Shown in pieces: positions 46,737 to 57,024 of a stretch of DNA of 64,000 nucleotides. A program made the position numbers and the translations under genes. The notes under the pieces were generated by a model that was not told where the DNA came from, searched no databases, and worked only from the letters and a program-made list of their open reading frames with translations. Source of the stretch: a virus. Each line of letters begins with the position of its first letter. Positions within the stretch are counted from its first letter, which is position 1. The stretch lies in the IMG/VR virus record IMGVR_UViG_3300010354_000066, positions 1 to 64,000 of that record, one strand, 5' to 3'.

Positions 46737-49700
46737 TGAAAAAATTTACCAACATTACTACAAACGAAAATGAAAAAGCAATCAAAATAGGAACAAACGT
46801 TCCTGCAGACGCAGCAGTTTTATCTTGGTATACATCAGAATCAATTTCTCCAAAAAATAACATAGTTACAGTAAATGTTTCAGAAACAATTCTAGAAAAT
46901 AAAATAAAAGAATCCTATGATGCAGAACTAATGTACGCAGATGAGTTGGGAATCTTAAGAAGAATGAACGGATCATCAGTATTATCAACTGATGACATTA
47001 CGATAAGTAATCTATTCCTACACAGGCCAACAGTATCTGAAACACTGAATCCTACCGAAATAAACGCTAACGATTTTGGTCACTATGTTTATATAAGTAG
47101 ATACTTTACTGCCGCTCCTGCAATTTTTAATTTTACATCTTACAACAATCTTCCTGACCAAGATCAAATATATAATCTTGGCATAAAGGTTTTAGATGAA
47201 TTTGGAAAAGATTATATTGATCTAAATACAAATAGAAAAAAATATAAGATTCTATTAGAACCATATAAAACTAGTGCAAACGTTAACCTAGAGGAAATAC
47301 CATACAGAGTTATAGTTGTACTGGATAGTTCCTATCCTTTAAACCTTAAGTTAATGTACAATAAAGTTGAATCTGATGAAAACGGAAAATTTAGCAATCA
47401 ACAGTTAAGATATACAGAAACTATAAATGCTGTTAAATACTTTAATAATATTCCAGAAGAGTCTTTTGTTATAGATCCTAATTATTATGGATCTAGGAAT
47501 TTTTCAATTAAAAAGATTGACGAAAATTATTCCAGTGTAAACACAGGTCATGTTTCTATAACAAACGGATATCAAGCTCTTGTACCAAGCAAGGCAATTA
47601 AAGACTATAGAAATTATGAAGTTTTCAATTGGAGAATAATAGGAAAAATAAGAAGAAATATTAATCTACAAGACATAGATTATGAAATAGATTCTAATCC
47701 AGATTCTCCAGTTAGAATAAGAACTGTCAAAGCTGGAATTCTTTATTCAGGCTCAACAAATCAAAATATTAATCCATACGTTTTGTATAGATTAGAAAAT
47801 TCTCCATTTAATTTAACTAAGCTTGTATTTGAAAATCCACTTACGACATTAACAGACAAATCTTTAGCTAATTATTGGAAAGTAAATATAGACTCAGTTA
47901 CTTCAGCCCAGTTAAGTCAATTCGATGTGCTTCTCTGGTCTCCTGACTCTACAATAACTTCTAGTCAAGCTAGTCTTATAAATAACTTTGTTGCCAATAA
48001 TTTTGGAACACTTATCCTAGACCTGTCCTTCTGCCCTAATGCATCTAATGTAAACTCCGGAGGACAACTAAATATGACATCTTCTGTAGTAGCCAATAAT
48101 GTTGACATGATAGATACCAGTATCTGTATTGATGCAACAAAAAATGGTGGATGGACTATAAATGATACAATATTTGAAAAAAATTATTATAGCGTTATAG
48201 GCTCTAGTAAAATAAATGGAGTTTCACCCAAAAGCTATAAGTACTTTGCTAATGCAGTAAGTTCAAATACATTTGTTAAAGCTGGACCTAGTTCTTCTGA
48301 TCTTAAGTCAATTGGCGTTCTATTATCATATCCGCGTCAAAATGATAGCCTTACAAAAGGAAATATATTAGCCACAACATTTGGGCTAATGTCATACTGT
48401 AACAGTATTTACGATATTGCAAATCCAGACAAAGTATTAAATATTAATAATGGAACATCACATTTTGGTACAATTAATAGTAGTACAACTCTATTTTCTT
48501 CTGTTATAGAAGGGCCATTCAAGTTATTGTTCAACTCCATCTCATACGCTATGTACTGCAAAGCTCTGTCGATGAGACAAACAAGTTTGGCTTCTTCAAT
48601 AATTAATTTTATTACAGATTGGTCTTCCTCTTGGGTTATGTATTCCCCAGCACTTGAAGACAGTGAAAAGCCGGATTTTGATCTTATATCAATAAACTCT
48701 AGTACGTCTCTTTATGCAAGGAATTTAACGAAAAATTCAGCATCTACTAATACAAGCATATTTGACTACTTTAAATCACAGCTTACATTAAAGATGTCGC
48801 AATTCCAAAGGTCAATAATAGAAGAATTATCTGTAGACGACATTGAATTCTATGTTGAAATTACTAATCCAGATGTAACAATTAAAGATTCTACAAAAGT
48901 AGCTGATCCAAATTCTGCTTCTGTAGATATTCCTTCTTCTTATACGTTATATAAGATAAATACTTCAAGTTCTTCAAATCCAGCCACAAGACCACTATAT
49001 GCATACACGCAAAAATATAGTAGATCGTTGTCAAGAATACTAGGTTTGGGCCCACATATATTGCTCGAAAGGCCAGTTAATAGTAGTTCATCAAGATCTT
49101 TAACAAACTTATTAAGTCCATCTTTAGGGTTTAATTCATATCCATTTAGACTAAAGTCTCTATATACCATGTATGAAGGAAGTGATATTCCTTACAGCTT
49201 TAACTTCAATTTTACAGGAAAAGCAAACTACACTGTCAACGCCACATACAAGGGTAAAAAAGAAATAGATATTCCTGTTGGACCAAAACCAGCTACACTT
49301 CCCGCAGAAAATGTAAAGTCTGGAATCGATGACTATCAAACCAGTAGATCAACTAACGTAGCAGATGCCTCAAACATATTCCCTTACACAGGCGATATAG
49401 ATATACATGGAGATCCTAGAATTTGGGTTCAAGGTTCGCCAACACATGAATATGTAAAATATATACAGTATACTTTAGCAGCAGCTGGTAAATATAAAGG
49501 GGCTATAGATGGATCATATGGGCCAGTTACTGCTCAGGCTGTATACAATTTCCAAGTAGCTAATAATCAAAGATTTAAAGATTACAAAGTTGATAGTGAG
49601 ACTAAATGGTATTTAGCTCTTGTGTGGTTAATAAAAAGAGCTTTTGAGGGACAAAAAGCTTTAGATGATTGGAAAGCATTTGCTACTCCAGACATAAGAA

Positions 49701-52207
49701 AATATATATCTAAAGTTGAAACAATGTCTTTAGCGCCAGATGTTAACTCCGGAAGACCATACAGAAAAATAACTTTCACAGGAACAGTTGGACCTAAACT
49801 CGGAGCAGACATCTTGTTTATGCAAGTTCCAAGTTCAATGATAAATGTTACTGGAATAACGATTACCCCTGATCAACAAGATGCTAGATGGAGAAACTTC
49901 AAAGCAGTTTCAGTTGGCTGGGGTCCAACATTTGAAACAAATATATTTAAATATTCTAAACTTGAAGCGCTTAACCTATCGGCTGCCTCAGGAGATATAA
50001 ATATACCAATAAATAATCTAGAAGCAAATAGCTGTAGATATATAATTGTAGGAATAGAGGGTTTGGCAATTTCTCCTGGCTTTGGTCAAGGTGAAGGTTT
50101 CGGAATTTCTGGAATTAAAATTAATGGAACAGTTGATGGTGGAACAGAAACTGGATATGAGGATGAAAATACTCCAATATCTGTAGATGTAGAAGTTGTT
50201 TTTAGTACTTCTATATCTGATTTATCTCCAAGCGTTCCAAAGAATTTAAATGTAAGAAACGTTAACGAGCTGTCTAGATTATCTAATTATATTACTTCTT
50301 TATCTTTTGGCAATTCCACAATAGAGATAGATGAAGGTGAATTAGAAATTGGGTCTGATGGTTTTGAAAACTCCAGAATCAAAGTAGAGTCTTTTACAAA
50401 TAGCACTGGATCAGTAACTCTTAGCAACCTTTCCGTATCTAACATACGAACTTCAACTGGGGCAGAAGTTTCTTCAAACGCCGTTTCATACACAAATACT
50501 TCAAATACAATAACATTTGACACATCAGCAACATACTATGGAACATCTTTGGTTAGAACTCAACCAATAGATCTATCAAGTAATTTTAGACTCAAAACAC
50601 TATCTGGTAACATTCTCCCTTCTGGTAAGAATACTATTAATTATGGAGATGGCGTTTTATTATTATGCAATGACGCGGGCGCACCAGTTGGGTTACCAAC
50701 TTACTCGCAGATTAGAGCCGCAATTGATGCGTCGACCTACCAAAATATATCTTCTCAAGAAACAGATCTAAGATATGGTTACTTCTCTGTTTATAACGAA
50801 TTACCAGATGATGGAATTAGATATGGCTTCTATGATGTTTCCGAAAGAAAGTTCTTAGGAAATTATATAAACTATATTGATTTGTATTCAAGGTCAGGGG
50901 AAGCATTCTCTAGGAGTTCAGCAAACATATACATAGCCATATGCGCACTAGATGCTGATGGACAAAGTGGAGATGGTGAATTCTTTGGCTTAAACAATAC
51001 AAATACATTTATTCCATCAAGAGTTCCACTAAAATACCTAGTGCCTGTATATTCTGTTAAATACAAATCAAATACATCTATAAATGTCGGCTCTATTAGT
51101 CAAAACATTTCTAAGTTTGATACTTGGGAGCTTCCAGTTTCTAACGGATCCTTTAATAAGGAAATATATATAGATCCAAATATTAAATGGCACGATTGGA
51201 AGTGGAATTATATGGGACAACGTTTAGTTGGCCAGTATTCTACTTTGGATACACCAAACATAGCTTGGTCAACAGTATTTGGCTATGGATACTATGATGT
51301 TGTTGATGAAAATCCATCAATTATAGATACAAAAACAATTCAAGTTAGAAGAGCTCCAATAGTTGCATGGAATCATCCTACAGATAATCTGAATTCTATA
51401 GTTGGAATAATTAAGCCAGAAATAAAAGTATACATAAGGGAGTCTACATCTAGTTCATGGGTAGAAGTAGATTACTCAATAATAAAAGATATAAATTGTT
51501 ATACTGGATTAATTACTTTTAAAAAGGCTATAGTTCCATCTAGTAGATCGTTGATAAAAGTTAATTATAGTACAGAAAATAATAATCTTTTATTAAGAGA
51601 AGTAAATGGTACTCCTATTCCATTAAATCCGCTTCTTAATCAAGAAACGATTCGTTTTGATAAACCACTTTATATTTATATTCTTCCAAATAACGTATAT
51701 AGATACGCAAACTACAATGAATCGCTTTTAAATGGAATTCCAGTTTCTAGTTTAGCTTATGAAAAAATAGATGATTATTCATATAATAGTGGTATAAACT
51801 TTACATATGATTCTTCCATTTTCGACAGCACATCAATAAACTATAATCCATTTGCTTTAACGATAGCAGTTATCTATGTCACCAATAAGCCAAATTCTAT
51901 AGCAACAAACTTCGTAGACCTAAGAGTTAGAGGTGGCGGATTAAGAGGTGATTTGGATAATTCGGAAATTTTAGATTCTCTAAACAATAACTCGTTGACA
52001 GAGGAATATGATGTACTATCTTATTGGGACGTTTATCCACCACAGGGAAATACTTATAACAGAGGTGGCTACGTGATTATTCAAATTCCACAAGAAGTAA
52101 AAGAAAACTTTGTTGATCCTAAACAAATTTATGATGTTATTCGGAATAACTTAACAGCTGGAGTGGTTTTTGATCTACAAGATCTAGAAGGAAACTCTTG
52201 GAGCTAG
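46736..52207 (+). CDS. Giant baseplate protein with peptidoglycan-binding domain
   Basis: A 1,823-residue protein starting inside the stop of the previous gene (TGATG). Residues about 328-560 have an alternating helix/strand pattern of a glutamine-amidotransferase-like fold (VKAGILYSGSTNQ, SQFDVLLWSPDSTI, NNFGTLILDLSFC), with no obvious catalytic triad. Residues about 895-945 (WVQGSPTHEYVKYIQYTLAA, then YKGAIDGSYGPVTAQAV) are a clear PG_binding_1-type domain. Downstream are more beta domains, one discoidin-like (about 1060-1140). Together this suggests an arm that binds the cell wall while the baseplate contacts the host. The whole is too large to assign to one known wedge protein. Confidence 0.55.
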   Translation: MKKFTNITTNENEKAIKIGTNVPADAAVLSWYTSESISPKNNIVTVNVSETILENKIKESYDAELMYADELGILRRMNGSSVLSTDDITISNLFLHRPTVSETLNPTEINANDFGHYVYISRYFTAAPAIFNFTSYNNLPDQDQIYNLGIKVLDEFGKDYIDLNTNRKKYKILLEPYKTSANVNLEEIPYRVIVVLDSSYPLNLKLMYNKVESDENGKFSNQQLRYTETINAVKYFNNIPEESFVIDPNYYGSRNFSIKKIDENYSSVNTGHVSITNGYQALVPSKAIKDYRNYEVFNWRIIGKIRRNINLQDIDYEIDSNPDSPVRIRTVKAGILYSGSTNQNINPYVLYRLENSPFNLTKLVFENPLTTLTDKSLANYWKVNIDSVTSAQLSQFDVLLWSPDSTITSSQASLINNFVANNFGTLILDLSFCPNASNVNSGGQLNMTSSVVANNVDMIDTSICIDATKNGGWTINDTIFEKNYYSVIGSSKINGVSPKSYKYFANAVSSNTFVKAGPSSSDLKSIGVLLSYPRQNDSLTKGNILATTFGLMSYCNSIYDIANPDKVLNINNGTSHFGTINSSTTLFSSVIEGPFKLLFNSISYAMYCKALSMRQTSLASSIINFITDWSSSWVMYSPALEDSEKPDFDLISINSSTSLYARNLTKNSASTNTSIFDYFKSQLTLKMSQFQRSIIEELSVDDIEFYVEITNPDVTIKDSTKVADPNSASVDIPSSYTLYKINTSSSSNPATRPLYAYTQKYSRSLSRILGLGPHILLERPVNSSSSRSLTNLLSPSLGFNSYPFRLKSLYTMYEGSDIPYSFNFNFTGKANYTVNATYKGKKEIDIPVGPKPATLPAENVKSGIDDYQTSRSTNVADASNIFPYTGDIDIHGDPRIWVQGSPTHEYVKYIQYTLAAAGKYKGAIDGSYGPVTAQAVYNFQVANNQRFKDYKVDSETKWYLALVWLIKRAFEGQKALDDWKAFATPDIRKYISKVETMSLAPDVNSGRPYRKITFTGTVGPKLGADILFMQVPSSMINVTGITITPDQQDARWRNFKAVSVGWGPTFETNIFKYSKLEALNLSAASGDINIPINNLEANSCRYIIVGIEGLAISPGFGQGEGFGISGIKINGTVDGGTETGYEDENTPISVDVEVVFSTSISDLSPSVPKNLNVRNVNELSRLSNYITSLSFGNSTIEIDEGELEIGSDGFENSRIKVESFTNSTGSVTLSNLSVSNIRTSTGAEVSSNAVSYTNTSNTITFDTSATYYGTSLVRTQPIDLSSNFRLKTLSGNILPSGKNTINYGDGVLLLCNDAGAPVGLPTYSQIRAAIDASTYQNISSQETDLRYGYFSVYNELPDDGIRYGFYDVSERKFLGNYINYIDLYSRSGEAFSRSSANIYIAICALDADGQSGDGEFFGLNNTNTFIPSRVPLKYLVPVYSVKYKSNTSINVGSISQNISKFDTWELPVSNGSFNKEIYIDPNIKWHDWKWNYMGQRLVGQYSTLDTPNIAWSTVFGYGYYDVVDENPSIIDTKTIQVRRAPIVAWNHPTDNLNSIVGIIKPEIKVYIRESTSSSWVEVDYSIIKDINCYTGLITFKKAIVPSSRSLIKVNYSTENNNLLLREVNGTPIPLNPLLNQETIRFDKPLYIYILPNNVYRYANYNESLLNGIPVSSLAYEKIDDYSYNSGINFTYDSSIFDSTSINYNPFALTIAVIYVTNKPNSIATNFVDLRVRGGGLRGDLDNSEILDSLNNNSLTEEYDVLSYWDVYPPQGNTYNRGGYVIIQIPQEVKENFVDPKQIYDVIRNNLTAGVVFDLQDLEGNSWS

Positions 52208-52208
52208 T

Positions 52209-54812
52209 ATGATAAACTATTTGCCAGAAACAATTAATCAATACTCGTCTTCAACCAGAACAACAGTCGCTTCACTAATTAGACAAATGAAGGTTGGGAA
52301 ATCTGATTTGTCTACTCTTGTTAATAGAGTTTCTAATACCGTCGTTGACCAAAATTTCTCTGCAGCAAACATTCCAATGTTTTCTGTCCTATCTAAAGAA
52401 ATAATGATCGACTCATTTAGAAATATCTTTTTGAGATTACAAAGTTTTTATTCAGCAGCAAATGCTACAGGTATAGCATTAAGTTCTATGGTGGATGTAT
52501 TTTCTTCTGAAATAGAAAAAGCTGAAAATGATCTTTCCAAACTAGAACTATTTATAGATAATTATGAATTTATTTCAGGAAAAGATGATTTATACAATTC
52601 TAATTATATAGAAAAGTTTGATAGTTTTGTTAATGATTATAAGTTTGATAATTTAATTATTTCCATTCCAGATAGAGACGGAGCTGCTTTTGTGGAAAAT
52701 GGAAATTCTTTCATAGATGGTAAGGCTGGAGTTTTAAAAATTGGTAAAACTCAAGATTCAAAAAATGTAATTAGAAATATAAAATCTATAAAAATAAAAA
52801 ATAATTACAACAATTATATTACGACAAAAACTGATTTTGAAAATCTATTTAATGAGAATTTTTCAGACTCATGGACGATCACAGTAAAGTCGCCAGCAAT
52901 ACTAAATGCGCAACTAGAAGAGTATAAGTCCTTGCTTGGATATGACTATACATTATTGTCGGGAGCAGCAACTTTATCTGAGGTTGAATTTGAAAGACCG
53001 GTATCTATTGATACAATAAGAGTTAATCCTAATTATTCAAATAACTTACAACTGTTACAAGTTGTTGTATATACCGATTCTCCACAACAGTCGAACAATC
53101 TAACTCCATCAGAAAATTATTACAAATTACTTCAAACACCAACACTTATAAATGGTACATTAGATCTTAAATTTGATAAAAGAAATATTAGTAAAGTTAC
53201 TTTTATATTTAACCAGTCTAACTATATTAGAAGTAATAAAACGCCGGTTAGTTCAGAACTAAACGCAAAGGTTTTAGATCTATTTGTCAGATCAATCATT
53301 GATGATAGAAAGACTAGATTCAGTAAATATCAAGATGTAGTATTTTGGTTCTTTAAGAAAAAAAATACAATTTCAGGAATTTCAAAAAATAACTATTCAG
53401 ATACTGACTATTATAGTTATAGATTCCCTCAAGAATTTGATAGTTATTTGTCAAATTTGAGTCAACAAATAAAAGATTTTAATACTTTAGTTATTGAAGA
53501 TAGAAACATCTACACCAATACACCTATATTTATTAACCTAATGAACAACATGTTAGATAGTTTTTCGGGTAAGTTAAATCTATTTAATAATGAAAAATTT
53601 ATAGAAAGACTAAGTTCTGGCAGCGCGCCAAATTCTTTATCAGATCCATCTTTCATAAAATCAAATGGATCTAATAGCATAAGTGGATATAACACACAGT
53701 CTATATCTCCAACTATTGCAAACAGTCAATACACTTCAGTTAGTTCTACTTTAACACAAGAATCTGAAAATAGTTATGAATATTCTTTTTCTTTAAATTC
53801 TATAGAGTTTATAGAAACATTATCGCAAAATACGACAAAGGCAGCTTATGTAAGTAGAAAGATACCTGTTGACGGACAAATATTAGCAGTTAAGGCAAAG
53901 GTTAATAGTGGTTTGAACTCCGTAGATGTTTCAAGAGCTGATAAAGATTTAAAAATATTAGCGTCTTACGAACTATCGGTATCAAACAAATCAGTACCTA
54001 ATCAAGAGCAAGATTGGATTCCCATAACCCCTTATGGTTTGGAGTATGTTGATTCTGAAGTTTTATTCGTTAATTCAAGCAATAATAAAGCTGAAATTAG
54101 GTTCCATGCAATACCAGACTCTATTACCATCTATAAAGATGGAATGTTAGTTACTAGAGGAACTGCAAACTATTCATATAGTCCTCAGTTAAAAACTATT
54201 ACATTATCAAATAATGTATATTCTCCTAATAGTCTATTTGTGGCATCTTATAAGTTAGACTATTCGAATTATACTCCAAATGAAATAGATTTTATTAAAA
54301 GAAATATTTATATAGAATCTATAAAGTCATATACATCTTCCGATGGACCTGGCGAACGATTCATTCAGACTGACAGAAACTCATACATTAAACTAAGCTA
54401 TGCTCCATATATTAATAAACTAGCTGCCTCTCAGGCTGTGTACAACTCAATAGGTGGAACTAGTTTTATCGGTAATTTTTCCGGATACTCTCCAGTAAAA
54501 ATACAACTGTCAGATGGATCTTACGCCGTTAATTTAACCAACTATACCACTGGAAGTCAAAGCGTTAAGTTTTATAACACAAACAATACTCTATTCATAC
54601 ATAATGGTAATGGGATTGTTTTTAATAGAAATATTAACACGCCTTTTAGGGTTTATTATCAGTATACTCCAAATGACTTAAGATTTAGACTTATTTTAAG
54701 AAAGAACTTTTTAGATACAAATGATCCTATATCAATAGATAGTGTTATATTAAAAATGAAAACACTAAACTATGATCCATACTATGATAAAATAAATTCA
54801 TCGATTAGTTAA
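52209..54812 (+). CDS. Tail fibre/baseplate arm protein 1
   Basis: An 867-residue protein. Residues 1-140 are helical and coil-forming (VASLIRQMKVG, then EIEKAENDLSKLELFIDNY), followed by beta domains including a discoidin-like one near 255-340 (EVEFERPVSIDTIRVNP, then LDLKFDKRNISKVTFIFNQS). The second half carries further sheets (VDGQILAVKAKVNSGLN, then SITIYKDGMLVTRG). It has the same plan (helical base, discoidin-like head) as the proteins at 54823, 57021 and 59549. Such modules often bind sugar or other surface groups. Exact role unknown. Confidence 0.45.
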   Translation: MINYLPETINQYSSSTRTTVASLIRQMKVGKSDLSTLVNRVSNTVVDQNFSAANIPMFSVLSKEIMIDSFRNIFLRLQSFYSAANATGIALSSMVDVFSSEIEKAENDLSKLELFIDNYEFISGKDDLYNSNYIEKFDSFVNDYKFDNLIISIPDRDGAAFVENGNSFIDGKAGVLKIGKTQDSKNVIRNIKSIKIKNNYNNYITTKTDFENLFNENFSDSWTITVKSPAILNAQLEEYKSLLGYDYTLLSGAATLSEVEFERPVSIDTIRVNPNYSNNLQLLQVVVYTDSPQQSNNLTPSENYYKLLQTPTLINGTLDLKFDKRNISKVTFIFNQSNYIRSNKTPVSSELNAKVLDLFVRSIIDDRKTRFSKYQDVVFWFFKKKNTISGISKNNYSDTDYYSYRFPQEFDSYLSNLSQQIKDFNTLVIEDRNIYTNTPIFINLMNNMLDSFSGKLNLFNNEKFIERLSSGSAPNSLSDPSFIKSNGSNSISGYNTQSISPTIANSQYTSVSSTLTQESENSYEYSFSLNSIEFIETLSQNTTKAAYVSRKIPVDGQILAVKAKVNSGLNSVDVSRADKDLKILASYELSVSNKSVPNQEQDWIPITPYGLEYVDSEVLFVNSSNNKAEIRFHAIPDSITIYKDGMLVTRGTANYSYSPQLKTITLSNNVYSPNSLFVASYKLDYSNYTPNEIDFIKRNIYIESIKSYTSSDGPGERFIQTDRNSYIKLSYAPYINKLAASQAVYNSIGGTSFIGNFSGYSPVKIQLSDGSYAVNLTNYTTGSQSVKFYNTNNTLFIHNGNGIVFNRNINTPFRVYYQYTPNDLRFRLILRKNFLDTNDPISIDSVILKMKTLNYDPYYDKINSSIS

Positions 54813-54822
54813 AGAGAATATT

Positions 54823-57024
54823 ATGACACAATTATCGCCCAACCTTCTTACATATGAGCAGCTTTTAGTAAAAGTTAATAAGCTTTTACTAATATTAAAT
54901 CAGAGGTCTGGAATAACAAAAGAAGAAATAGCAGAACAATATTCTTCACTTATTACCGATGTAAAAAATAGTTTGGGCTCTACGCTAACAAAATATGACC
55001 CGTTCATAAACGGGGAGCCGCCAGTATCATCAAAGATGAATAACTTCTTTAGAAGCTGCAAAGACGATATATCAATCATAGCTAGACAGTTAGATCTAAT
55101 GAATGCAAAAACGGTTGATGTTTTTAATTTATTCAATAGAGAAATAGAAAATGAAAAAAAGTTTGCAGAAAGAATAGCATCTAAAGCAAAAATATTACAG
55201 ATGTATTCACGTAGTCCGTCTGATGATTTAGTTTATGTAGGTGATTCTTTTGAAAATGATGATCTAATTGATTATACTAAAATAACCAAGGGTTTAAATC
55301 CATTAATAAAAAATGGAATCGCATCACTCCCCGTATCGTCTGCTCAAAAAATGTTAGTAAGTGCTATTTCAATATTGGATTCTAACGGGTTTATAGGAAA
55401 TAGTCATCAGGTTATTAGATCGGTAAACGACGATCAATCTAGTGAATATAAGTTTGTTTTTGAAAATAGCGAAACATTAAATAACCTCAATAGTGTTAGA
55501 GACGCTAATCCTTTAACATATTTTGAGTATGAAGCAATAAACGTTGATAAAACAACAGCTTCTCCGATTCCATCTATTCCGCCAAGGGACAATGAATTTA
55601 AGTATATAAAATCATCAACAAGCAACTCTAGTACCAATGAATCTACATTAGTAGATTGGTCAAGCCACAATATAGATCAGCCGCTAGAAATGAATTTACA
55701 ATTGTCAACAAGAACACCGAGAAAAATAAATAGTATAGATATAACTCCATATTTTGGTTCTTGTAAATTTATAGAAGTAAGCGAAATTAATATATATGAT
55801 AAATCTGGTTCTTCGGAAAATGTTATAGACAATCCCATATTTATAGGATCATCTATAATTCCGATAAATCTTCAGATGGCTAAATATTATTACTACAATA
55901 AGGCTACGATAAGATTTAGGGAGAGAGAAGTACTAAAAGCAGAAATAAAATTTAAGCAATCAGAAAGTTCCGATATACAAATACAGCATATATATTGGAA
56001 ACCAACAGAGGCCAACGCAAACAACCCCTTCGTAGATGCAGAAAGATTTAATCCAGATGCCCTAAGTAGGGATATTTATGAAAGCATTGAATACAATAGA
56101 TACTCTCTTCTTCCAACTTCAGCTAATCCTGTGGAATTTAAAAAGTCTGGAGACATTTTTAAAACAGTAAATGTTTCGATTAAGAAAAAGCCAACTGCAA
56201 GAAACTTTTTTGTTATACAGTTTTCAATAACTCCAGAAGAGGGTCCTGTTGAAAATATATATTTCCAGCAGTGGTTTAGTGAATCTGGTAGAGATGAAAA
56301 TAATGATCCAATAGTTATAAAGACAGCTCTGTTTACTAAAAATATTGTTGTTTCTGATGATGAAATTCAAACAATAAATTATCCAACTGAAGAAAATGCG
56401 CAAGAGGATTATGATTCATTAGTAGCTACATATCTAAACGAGACGCCGTACGTTATAAACCCTATAGAAGGTGTTACTTCTGGTGGAACAGTTACTGCAG
56501 TACAGGTTATCTCACAGACGATTACTCCAGTTGAAAGAGTCAAAACTTATAGAGTACCAGTAAAAACCGAAAAAGAACTATACTCTGCAAAACGGTGGGC
56601 GATAGGCCTTAGAGATGTGGAATTATATTCAGAAGTTTTCCAAGATGAACTAGAAATTGTATCACTACCATTTTTATTTGATCTTCCTGTAGAAGCTGTT
56701 ATGTTAAGCTTGGAATCCTCTTTGGATGAACAGCTACTAAAAGACTGCACTGTTCAGTCTCAAATATCTGTAGATGGTGGATCTAGTTGGATAGATATTT
56801 CTCCTATTCAACTAGACTTTAACAGTACCCCAGAGGTAATTTACTTCAATCAATCAACAGTTAATGAGTTTCAGTTAAGTGGAGCTTTTTATGCAAACGA
56901 CCCAAGAATTCCAAAAGAAGTTAAAAATATAATAGTTAAGATAAAAGTAAGAAAAGCTTCTTCTAAAAATTTTACACCAAATATATACTCATATCAATTA
57001 ATAGCTAAGGTAAAGAGATCATGA
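54823..57024 (+). CDS. Tail fibre/baseplate arm protein 2
   Basis: A 733-residue protein with helical first 125 residues (LLVKVNKLLLILNQRSG, then IIARQLDLMNAKTVDVFNLF), a beta domain near 285-380 (EMNLQLSTRTPRKINSIDIT), and a C-terminal part with AIGLRDVELYSEVF (about residue 595) which recurs as GLRDLFIGAKY and GLSDLDIRYEKF in the next two large proteins. It ends with a strand pair (FTPNIYSYQLIAKVK). The stop overlaps the next ATG (ATGA). Likely a baseplate-peripheral arm, with discoidin-like receptor contact; inferred. Confidence 0.45.
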   Translation: MTQLSPNLLTYEQLLVKVNKLLLILNQRSGITKEEIAEQYSSLITDVKNSLGSTLTKYDPFINGEPPVSSKMNNFFRSCKDDISIIARQLDLMNAKTVDVFNLFNREIENEKKFAERIASKAKILQMYSRSPSDDLVYVGDSFENDDLIDYTKITKGLNPLIKNGIASLPVSSAQKMLVSAISILDSNGFIGNSHQVIRSVNDDQSSEYKFVFENSETLNNLNSVRDANPLTYFEYEAINVDKTTASPIPSIPPRDNEFKYIKSSTSNSSTNESTLVDWSSHNIDQPLEMNLQLSTRTPRKINSIDITPYFGSCKFIEVSEINIYDKSGSSENVIDNPIFIGSSIIPINLQMAKYYYYNKATIRFREREVLKAEIKFKQSESSDIQIQHIYWKPTEANANNPFVDAERFNPDALSRDIYESIEYNRYSLLPTSANPVEFKKSGDIFKTVNVSIKKKPTARNFFVIQFSITPEEGPVENIYFQQWFSESGRDENNDPIVIKTALFTKNIVVSDDEIQTINYPTEENAQEDYDSLVATYLNETPYVINPIEGVTSGGTVTAVQVISQTITPVERVKTYRVPVKTEKELYSAKRWAIGLRDVELYSEVFQDELEIVSLPFLFDLPVEAVMLSLESSLDEQLLKDCTVQSQISVDGGSSWIDISPIQLDFNSTPEVIYFNQSTVNEFQLSGAFYANDPRIPKEVKNIIVKIKVRKASSKNFTPNIYSYQLIAKVKRS

